A stretch of 64,000 nucleotides of DNA from Pegoplata infirma (Eukaryota > Arthropoda > Insecta > Diptera > Anthomyiidae). Position numbers and translations under genes: made by a program. Under the pieces are notes generated by a model, which saw nothing but the letters and a program-made list of their open reading frames with translations, was not told the DNA's origin and did not search any database. The stretch is from the NCBI GenBank assembly GCA_963921195.1, contig OY992540.1, forward strand, positions 73,087,337-73,151,336. The letters run 5' to 3'. Positions 55,791 through 64,000 of the stretch are shown here, piece by piece (position 1 is the first letter of the stretch; the number at the start of each line of letters is the position of its first letter).

Positions 55791-57650
55791 CGTTCAAACT
55801 CGGAAACAAAAAAATAACTGTCATATACCCCATGTCTTTAATTACAGTTATCTAATCGCCAGTCTTTACTTTTTAAATTCTTAATAGAACTATTTTGCCA
55901 TAATCATTTACTTCAGTTTTATTTTTTTGCAAAAAAAAAATTATACTTTCTTTAACATAAGTCTTCTAATTGAAGATTTTCATCTCAATCTCACTTAACT
56001 TAATCATTTTAATCTAATTTTTCCTTTATAAAGAGAAAATCAAAAGATACAAAAATGAAACAGAAATGCCTATTATAAAATATACAACGCTAGATACTTT
56101 ATTTTGCATAACTTTTGCTTAGGTTTTTGTTTTGCTTTAAGTAAGTATTTTAAAATTTTTTATTATTTACAATTATTACTTTTATTACACCATTTCCAAT
56201 TTTTTAGAAAAAATTAGAAGTTTTTTAACACTCTGATAGACGAAAAGGTCCGTTTTACCTTCAGTTAATGAAATTTTTGAACAGCTCATTTAATGAGCTG
56301 TTCATCAAATTAATGAAAGACCTGTTGCATAATTTTCTGTGCAATTATCAAATATTTTGAAATTTTTTTAAAAAATTTATTTAAATCAATGTTTTTCAAA
56401 ATGTTTAAAGCTTACTATAAGTTGATGAAAGTTTCATAAATTATGATAAAGTCTTTCATTATATTGAAGAAAAACTAAAAATTTATTATTTTAATGTAGT
56501 GCTGGATTTTCAGCTAAATTCAAATAACTTTTGACACACAAGAAATTTCATTCGGGAGTTTTCTATGAAAAATGCTACATATATATTTTTTTCGGAACAA
56601 TCTGAGGAGGAAGCAAGTATTTCCTTTGGTTTTAATCATATAATTATTCAGATTTCAATAAAATATTTTTCGTTTTTCAGTATATCTAATAGATGGGAAA
56701 CATTCGAATCTCGCCTAAATTTATATATTTGCATCTCTAATCGATATAGGCGACGGAAGACGTGTTTTTGATCTTTTCAACATTTTTTCCGGCAACACTG
56801 AAATGTGAAAGAGAGAGAGAAACAAAGAGAAACTACGATGGAAGTAAAAAAAAATAATATTTCGACATACCAGTAACGGTTTTAAAATGGCAAATCGTAT
56901 GAAAGAGTCTCGACTGGAGCTCTCTAAATCATTTCAGAGGTTAAGACTTTCACTGACCTCAAATGTTTACAAAATTCTCTTACATATTGGAAATGGTGCC
57001 ACAAATTCCTTATATTTTTTACTATCCTTAATACAAAAGTACGGTAAAAATAGAAAAATTAAACCAAGTCTTTACAAACTACAACATTATTAAAAAAAAA
57101 AAAATGAACAAGATGGGTAGACTTAAGATGAAGAAGAAAATTAAACCTTAAGGTAAACCATAAAAGAAAATAAGAACAAGTCTTATACATAGAACAACAT
57201 CAAAACTAAATCTCATTTAAATAAACCAAAAATATTATATTCTAAGTTAAATATAGGGAAGAAACAAGGTAAACTATATAATACTTACGTCTGACAACAA
57301 TATAAAGTTGTTTAGTGGGGAAGGTACTCCAATGGATATGTTTAAAAAATAATATGTTTTTGAAGGCAACTCTCAAAATAAAATTGCTGTACAATTAGCA
57401 GAAAAATCTGTTAAGAAAATAAGAGTTTGTTGATGTCAACAAGCGCTGTTTACCAATATCCATACCGTGAAAGTCTATATCTTCTGATTTTCGCTAAAAA
57501 AAACCCCAACATTAAGTTTGGTGAATTCTGTAGCGACAATTTGCTGAAATAATATCGAACTTTTGACCTGCATTGTTAACAGAAAAATCTGTAAACTTAC
57601 AAAAATTCAGTAAAAATGTTAGCAAAATCTAGCGGTGTCCGTCTGTATGT
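55791..57650. other. AT-rich stretch, no confident gene
   Basis: A perfect hairpin, GAACAGCTCAT-TTA-ATGAGCTGTTC, is at 56279-56303. 57365-57610 holds AGCAGAAAAATCTGTT motifs like a decayed CACTCAAA-type element. The 68-codon frame at 56887 has no recognised family and no splice or promoter support. Confidence 0.4.
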
Positions 57651-58545
57651 TTATTAGAGTGTCCCTTATTTCGGAAATGTTGAGACGGTACCTGCTATTT
57701 TTTTTCTATTTGACTTGAAAATAACTCAAATTTCATTTTACGCCCCTACTACCATGCCTGACGGGACCTTAAAGAGCGGTTCCTTAAAAAACATATTTCC
57801 ATACAAATCTAAAAAATTTTTTTTTTTGTTTTTATACCCTCCACTTAGTGATAGAGGGTATATATAAGTTTGTCATTCCGTTTGTAACTCATCGAAATAT
57901 CGGTCTGGGACCCCATAAAGTATATATATTCATGATGCCCGATCGATTTTAAGACATTCTAGCGATGTCCGTCTGTCCGTCTGTCCGTCTGTCTGTGGAA
58001 AATGCTGTAGCGGACAAAATATTGCACATGACTGAAACTTAGCATATTTATTGGAAGTTCTCCCGAGAAGTTTGGTATTGCATTTGAGCGATATCGGTTC
58101 AGCGGTTCAAAAGTTATGAACGAAAATGTAAGCACACCTCAAAAATTTTAGTACATTTAACATAACCTAAAAATACAAAATGCTTTAATTCGGCTTCTGG
58201 TTGACATATGTGAACATAATTGAACACCAAATGGTATTTTAATAAGTACGAACATATTTTTCGACAAAAAAAGAAAAAAATCGCGGATTTTTTTTTTACC
58301 AAAAATTTTTTTCGCGGAAATTTTTTTTTAAAAAATTTTTTTTTTTCAAAAGTAATTTCCTTTTAAATAAAGTTTTTTGCAATAATCTTTTTTAAATTGT
58401 GGAGGGTATCACTACATTCGGCAAGGCTGAATTTAACTTTTTTACTTGTTTAAATTTTATTTCACTTGATAAGCTTATTAACGTGAAAAAATTTGATTTT
58501 GTTAGGATAAGGCTTTCAACTCTTCAGGGGAGATTTGCATCGTTA
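57651..58545. mobile_element. Half copy of FB-C split by a mini-me
   Basis: TTATTAGAGTGTCCCTTATT, GTTGAGACGGTACC, TACGCCCCTACTACCATGCC to 57830, then resuming at 58452 with GATAAGCTTATTAACGTG and TTGATTTTGTTAGGATAAGG. Same order as the right half of 48500-49207, inverted. Confidence 0.6.
57831..58451 (-). mobile_element. Mini-me type B element
   Basis: TTATACCCTCCACTTAGTGA, GGGACCCCATAAAGTATATA, GTCCGTCTGTCCGTCTGTCC, CGATATCGGTTCAGCGGTTC and the terminal GGCAAGGCTGAATTTAACTT, TTTTTACTTGTT. The best-preserved reverse type B copy. Confidence 0.8.
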
Positions 58546-58564
58546 GTTAAGATTTGTTAGTGTA

Positions 58565-59561
58565 CAACCCTAACCAGGAAAGGTTCGTACCCCACTATTT
58601 AATTTTCATATATACTTAAACTTTGAGTAGCTGTATTTCACCCAAATATTAACCGATTTTAATGCTTATACACTCATTTGAAAGGTAGTTTTATTCCCTT
58701 CAAGAATCAGTAATTGATGATAATATTTTAAAAAAATTTGCTTTGTTAAAAATCAATAGCTTCATGTACTCAAAATTAACTACTTTTTAGTTAATAATAG
58801 ATATAGATAGAGATAGAGATATTTGTCCCAGGTATTCCGTTGAATTGATGCGTTTTGACTCCAAAATGATATTTACATAAAAACTGCTTTGTTTTGCTTA
58901 TGAAGAGTAGATCAATCTTCATGTCGATAGGCGGAGTATAGGGTTTGAATTTGGACCAATGGTATCTTGGGAAAATTTTCTTAGAATTTCTCGTAGATTT
59001 CGTTTTTTTGTTTATTTTGGGCCATTCAATTCGGCCCGTCCTATTAAATATGGTAGGGAAACCCCTAATGAAATCAGTTAAAAACGTGATATCTTTTGGG
59101 GAATCACCTTCCAACAAGAGTCCATATTTTTAAAATCAGCAAAAAAGGTTCAGAACAAACAAAATTAGTGTCCTAAACTATACCCCATCATGTCCGGACT
59201 TAAATCCGATTGATTTGGTGTTGGCGATCAAGGATGGCGCTTAAAAACGACCCCCAATCACATATTTGTGGATGAAAAGTAAAAATACATGAAATATGGG
59301 GTTCCATCACCACTAGTGAGTGTTAAACTTCAATAAGTTCGATAAATAATCGAATTAATATCGTTATTTAATCCAAGGGTTACGTCACAAAAATATTACT
59401 AATCTTTTATATGCAGTACGAACTTAAAATGGTCAAAATAAAAAGTAGTTAATTTTGAGTACATGAAGCTATTGATTTTTAACAAAACAAATTTTTTAAA
59501 AATATTATCTCCAATTAATGATTCTTGAAGGGAATAAAATTACCTTTCCTGGTTTGGGTAG
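58565..59561. mobile_element. Tc1-like transposon relic
   Basis: Inverted ends share ACCCWAACCAGGAAAGGT next to TA (58563-58564, 59562-59563). Further inverted sequence (TTTTATTCCCTTCAAGAATC; TAGCTTCATGTACTCAAAAT) continues inward. On the + strand 59181-59240 reads SCPDLNPIDLV, which matches the SPDLNPIE block of Tc1 transposases. Upstream frames are too decayed to show the other catalytic residues. The left end has about 100 bp not present on the right. Confidence 0.5.
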
Positions 59562-59599
59562 TATACCAATTGTTAAATAATATTTTTCTATAGAAACAA

Positions 59600-59930
59600 T
59601 TCCAAATTTTAAATATTTAATATAATAATATTTATGTCTCCTCTGGAAAGAGTTACTGATTATAAATCATATTTCTGATAATTAAAGTCCCAGATTTTAA
59701 AACACTTTTAAATAGAAATAATATTCGATTTGAGACATGTTTCATTCAAAACATTTCCTGATTTTAAAATTTGTCTGAGTCATTTGCTGAAAGAATCAAT
59801 TCATGAATCTGAGACTTTTTTCCAACAGAAAAGCTCTGAGGTTCTAAGGCATTTTGACCTAAGTAAAGCTTTTAGAATTTATGAAAATCTTGATAAATTC
59901 GCAGATTCTGATACAATTTCATACACTCAA
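59600..59930. repeat. Degenerate TCTGAGAC minisatellite
   Basis: Loose repetition of a TCTGAGACTTTTTTCC / AGAAAAG word like that filling 61190-62820, but here outside the hAT-type element. The ORF reading through it is not supported. Confidence 0.4.
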
Positions 59931-60195
59931 AATAATAACTCTGTTAAATTACATAAAAACTCTGCTAATTTAACAGAGTACACCATACTTTTCCAGCCAT
60001 CAACATTTCTTGGTAATTTTACTATAAAACTCTGTAAAATGATTTTGACAAAAAAAACTGCTAATTTGCAGAGTTTATAGGACCAATATTTGGTTAAATA
60101 TGAAAGCTTTTTGACAGATAAAACTCTGTAATTTTACTCTAAAACTCTGTAAAATGATTTGGACAAAAAAACTGTTACTTTACAGAGTTCCTACA
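59925..60195. mobile_element. Truncated CACTCAAAATAATAACTCTG element
   Basis: TACACTCAAAATAATAACTC at 59924, then AACTCTGCTAATTTAACAGA and the same CATACTTTTCCAGCCATCAA block as in 25890 and 28495 (inverted). It is cut off at the 20-bp tandem array, so only one end survives. Confidence 0.65.
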
Positions 60196-60212
60196 CCATT
60201 TACAGATGTAAT

Positions 60213-60577
60213 TCGAAAAAGATCAATTGTAATTCGAAGATTCTATTTGTAATTCGAAGATTCCATTTGTAATTCGAAGATTCCATTTGTAATTCGAAGA
60301 TTCCATTTGTAATTCGAATACTCCAATTGTAATTCGAAGATTCCATTTGTAATTCGAAGATTCCAATTGTAATTCGCAAAAGATCAATTGTAATTCGAAA
60401 AAGATCAATTGTAATTCGAAAAAGATAAATTGTAATTCGTAAAAGATCAATTGTAATTCGTAAAAGATCAATTGGAATCTTCGAATTACAATTGATATTT
60501 TACGAATTACAATTGATCTTTTACGAATTACAATTGATCTTTTTCGAATTACAATTGATCTTTTTCGAATTACAATT
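60213..60577. repeat. 20-bp tandem array with orientation switch
   Basis: About 18 units of TGTAATTCGAAGATTCCATT and variants (AAAGATCAAT). Near 60478 the orientation flips, and the last five units are the inverse, GAATTACAATTGATCTTTTT. Both orientations give spurious open frames. Confidence 0.85.
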
Positions 60578-60818
60578 ATCACTTGTTTTAGTGGTTTTAT
60601 GCAAAGTGTACCTAGCATGTTATATAATGGACATTTATGCCCAACTTTTGTTAAACGCAACAAGCCGCGTTGTAAAAATGTTACACAGAAATTTCGACAA
60701 AGCGGCACATTACCAGTGTTCGAAAAAAACGGTACTCATTAATAAAGTACGGGTTTTTCCAAAGAACACATTTACTATTTTTTTTTTTTTGTGAATGCCG
60801 AACGTTATACGACTTAAC

Positions 60819-62987
60819 CAGGCGCGGATCCAGCTCTTGGGTTTGGGGGGGGGGGGAAATTTTTTTTTTGCTCAACATTTTTTTTTTGCAGGGAACTTCA
60901 GGTTGAATTTAAATCATTGGTTTAGGTTTTTCACTGTGCAACTCTTATTTATTATGATTTTTTCTACAAGCTTTTAAAATTTATACAAAAATATTTCAAG
61001 TAGGTTTATTCTAGCTCGAGGTCATTATTTCCTTTACTAAAATATAATATTTTAAAGTTAAAATGTAACGATTTTTATTTTTGAATTAAAATTAATCAGA
61101 ACTTATACAAAAATTTTTAAATTCTGATACACCTTCATATACAAAATTCTTAGATACTTATGCAATTCTCACACCAAAAATTTCTATATTTAGAAAAAAA
61201 TTTCGAAAAGAAAAATTCTCAGATTTAGTGAGTTTTTCCCCATTGCAAACTTATTAGGTTCTGAAATATTAAAAATGTTTCTGTTCTATTTTTCTACAGA
61301 AAAGGTTTAAGATACCGAAACTATCTTTCTTCACCAACATTTTTAGGGTTTAACAAAATATTCCGTAGGAAGTACCTGAGATTAGAAAAATTGAAGACTT
61401 TAATGCTTTTAAAAATTTTTGGAAGCAGTTTTCTAGATTCTGAAACATTTTTCTATTGAAAAAGTTTTGTTTTCTGAGACTTTTCCCTAGAAAAAGTCTA
61501 AGATAGTCAAGCATTTTCTGAGAAATATTTTCATAAGAGAGTCTAAGAATTTTTTTCCCAAAAAAATGTTCAGTTTCTGAGCCATTTTCCAAAAAGAAAA
61601 AGTCTCAGAGTGTGAGTCTCCGAAATTTTTCCTACAAAAAAGTCTTAGATTCTTAGCAATTTTTCAAATAAGAAAAAATTTCGGAATCTAATACCTTTTT
61701 TTAGATTCAGTGATATTTTTTCTAAAATTCTCAGAATATTTTTCCTAAAATTCTCAGAGTCTAAGGCAATTTTTATAAAAAAAGACTTGGACTCGAAGTT
61801 ATTTTTCCTATCGAAAAAGTAATAGATTTTAGAATATTTTTTTAATATAAAAACTCAAAAATTCTGAGATATTTTTAATATCGAAAAAATCGCACATTTT
61901 TTAGGATTCGGGGACTTTTTCCCTATAAAAAATATCCTAGCTTTTTCTATTAAAAAGTCTTAGATTCTGAGACATCTTTCTAATAAAAATAATATCAGAT
62001 TCTGAGACATTTTTTCTAGGAAAAAATACTTACTTAAATACTTCAATACCGAGACATTTTTCCTATAAAAGTCTCAGATTCTGTATAATTTTTTCTATAG
62101 AAAAAGTCTAAGATTCTATTGCATTTCTTGTATAAAAAATTCTCAAATTTTTCCTGAAGAAAATTTTCTTTTACTTTGTTTCTATAAAAAAAATTAAGAT
62201 TTAAAAACAATTTTTCTTAAGAAAACTTTTGAGATTCTTGAAAATTCTAGAAAAAATTCTCACTCATGATTTCATTTCCTCTTTTCTTTTTACACAGAAG
62301 AATTGTCAAATTTTCAATATAGAAAATTCTCAGATTTTTCCTATAAAAAAACTCTCAGATTTTTCCTATAAAAAAAAAACTCTCAGATTTTTCCTATAGA
62401 AAAACTGTTAGATTTTTCATATAAAAATTGTCAAAATTATAAAATCTTTTCTGTAAAAAAGTTCTAAGAAAAATTCTCAACTTTTTTTATAAATTCCCAA
62501 ATTATTCATTAAGAAAAATTTAAAAATTTTTCGTCTAGAAAAATTCCCGAATATTTCGTGTAGAAAAATGTTGGTATTTTTTATAAAAAAAAAATCAATT
62601 TTTTAAAACTTTATCACGTATAAAAATATTCGAACATTCAGAAACATTTAAGGATTCTTAGACATTTTTCATAGAAGAATTTCTATAAAAAAATTTCTCC
62701 TATAATTTCTCAATTTTTCCTCCAAAAAAAAAAAAATCTCAAATTTTTTCTTACAGAAAAATTTTAACTTCCGCAACATTTTTCCTCTAGAAAAATTTAA
62801 AAATTCTTTAAAATTTTTCGTAGACATTTTTTTTAAGATTATTTCCACTCTCCTTTTTCTCTCTTCTCTTCTTTTCTTCTCTTTCTTTTCTTTCCTTTCT
62901 TTTTTCTTTTTCTTTTCTTTTCTTTTGTTTTATTTTTTTTTTTTTTTCGGATTTGTTCCTTCCCCCCCCCCCGTGGATCCGCGCCTG
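60819..62987. mobile_element. hAT-type non-autonomous element, 8-bp duplication
   Basis: Ends CAGGCGCGGATCCA and inverse CAGGCGCGGATCCAC, each followed inward by a G-run. The exact duplication GACTTAAC lies on both sides (60811-60818, 62988-62995). An 8-bp duplication and CAG-starting ends are hAT hallmarks. The 2169-bp interior has no transposase and consists mostly of a degenerate AGAAAAAGTCTMAGATTCTG minisatellite (61190-62820) and a CT-rich tract (62840-62935). Confidence 0.85.
61190..62820. repeat. Degenerate ~35-45 bp minisatellite in the hAT element
   Basis: Dozens of diverged units combining TTCTGAGACATTTTTCCTAT with AGAAAAAGTCT or AAAATTCTCAGATTTT. Irregular spacing and heavy divergence. 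No coding. Confidence 0.65.
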
Positions 62988-62995
62988 GACTTAAC

Positions 62996-64000
62996 GAACT
63001 CAAACTACGATAATGTACTGCACTAGAAACGCATAGAAACGCTACATCTTAGTGGTTGTGTGTTCTTTTAACGATCGAAAACAGAATACAGTACTTTTAG
63101 TGTACTTTTTCCGTACTTAGCAAATTTTTTTTAAAAACTTAAAATGGCGATATCTCGAAAACTAAGCAATAGAGAGCAAAACGGAGTTGTTTGAATCTTC
63201 ATAGTATACCCGGACCTCTTCACATATGTGGGCCCCTATGGATCCTAGTTTTGAATCTAATAATGTTCGCATTCTGGAAAATTAAAAAATACTAATGTCT
63301 CGCTAAATACTGCGACATTACAAAATGACTGAAAGAATTTATGTTTTACGAGCCGAAAACTATAGAAATGCTTTTAAGGTTTTTGTCGTGACGGCAGTAT
63401 GTAGCGATACATGTGCAGTTTTAAATTTTTCGGAATGCGAACTTTTTAGATTCAAAATAACGCGTCCCGAATTATTTTTTTTAACTTGCGCTCTTAAATG
63501 ATGGGGATTCTAAGTCCACTTAGGCGACTAGTCAAAAGACTTGTGTACATGCTAAAAAAAGTATTTTAACAAGGAGAGTCTCGCTGGTATCACCCTCCGA
63601 TCTTCATGAAATTTGGATATGTTGTTCAGAACGAAAATAATTTGAAGCGTATTTTTTTTAGCGGCCCAAACTCATTTTTAGGGGGGTCGATTTGAATTTT
63701 GGCCGCTTAAAAAAAATACGTGTCCCTTTATTTTTCCTATTCTACAAAATAAAACCAATTCCATAAAGATCGGCTGGTGACACCAGGGAGACCTTCCTTG
63801 TAAGTCACTTTTACCAATGATCTACTACAAATTTAGAAAGTTCAAATAATCAAAAAAAAATCTATTACAATTATGAAGTGATAAGAAAAAAATCTCAAAT
63901 TCTTTCCTACACCGTTCCCGATCATTAACATACTTTGAAGGGGTTCACCGAAAAACTCGAGTTTTAGACTTATTGTTAGCAAGCCTTAGAATGGAACCAC
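62996..64000. other. Unassigned sequence, no gene seen
   Basis: AATGGCGATATCTCGAAAAC at 63143 and neighbouring sequence resemble 38770-38880 (inverted), so a dispersed repeat is likely. No open frame with recognisable family. Confidence 0.35.

Noticed and set aside
60223..60708. 161-codon open frame with repeated VIRKRSI units, and candidate CRISPR-like array
   Set aside because: The repeat is a 20-bp tandem unit without unique spacers, so neither a protein nor a CRISPR array.

Overview
This is an extremely AT-rich, repeat-saturated stretch of a eukaryotic genome, almost certainly a dipteran (most likely a higher fly). The argument rests on many copies of the dipteran 'mini-me' type element: a TATACCC...GGGTATA-bounded repeat with a (TA)n block next to GACCCCATAAAGTATATA and a (GTCY)n block. 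Short 56-87 nt introns and BEL/Pao and non-LTR retrotransposon relics agree with this. There are no bacterial operons, rRNAs or CRISPR arrays. Nearly all long open frames here are low-complexity translations of AT-rich repeats and are not listed as genes.

Only one convincing host gene is visible. On the minus strand (2962 down to 667) four exons joined by consensus GT-AG introns encode a predicted 155-residue secreted protein with 16 cysteines. It has a TATA box about 80 bp upstream of its start codon and an AATAAA signal about 105 bp after its stop. Its three cysteine-bearing exons are separated by phase-1 introns and each begins its cysteine region with x-C-G. I do not recognise the family.

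Layout: 1-3050 the secreted-protein gene, with intron 3 expanded by self-nested mini-me copies and a palindromic MITE; 3411-5418 a mini-me copy followed by a 1.4-kb foldback; 5449-11510 a ~6-kb foldback with T-rich satellite arms, into which three mini-me copies inserted; 11894-15088 a TA-flanked TIR element carrying repeated exon/intron-like fragments; 15686-20575 a four-deep nest of foldbacks and TIR elements, one carrying two tRNA-like segments; 20585-24425 satellite and mini-me sequence with a foldback; 25166-29736 TIR elements with CACTCAAA ends, one carrying another tRNA-like segment; 31724-32920 a 5'-truncated non-LTR reverse transcriptase; 33452-34405 a TIR element; 35312-35885 a second non-LTR fragment; 36625-37013 a hAT-type MITE; 40068-43215 a TIR element enclosing a decayed BEL/Pao pol fragment that is itself split by an 877-bp MITE; 44335-49381 another four-level nest; 49687-51541 two further MITEs; 52915-54957 a tail-to-tail mini-me pair; 55000-55790 a ~310-bp degenerate tandem repeat; 58565-59561 a Tc1-like relic; 60213-60577 a 20-bp tandem array with an orientation switch; 60819-62987 a hAT-type element filled with minisatellite.

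The elements interact mainly as insertion sites for each other. Several empty sites can be read from sister copies, which gives direct target-site duplications: TA, TAA, TTAA, ATAT-rich, and an 8-bp hAT duplication. All coordinates of degenerate repeats are approximate to a few bases. Family names for foldbacks (FB-A to FB-D, SAT-FB) and mini-me types (A, B, C) are labels made for this window only.
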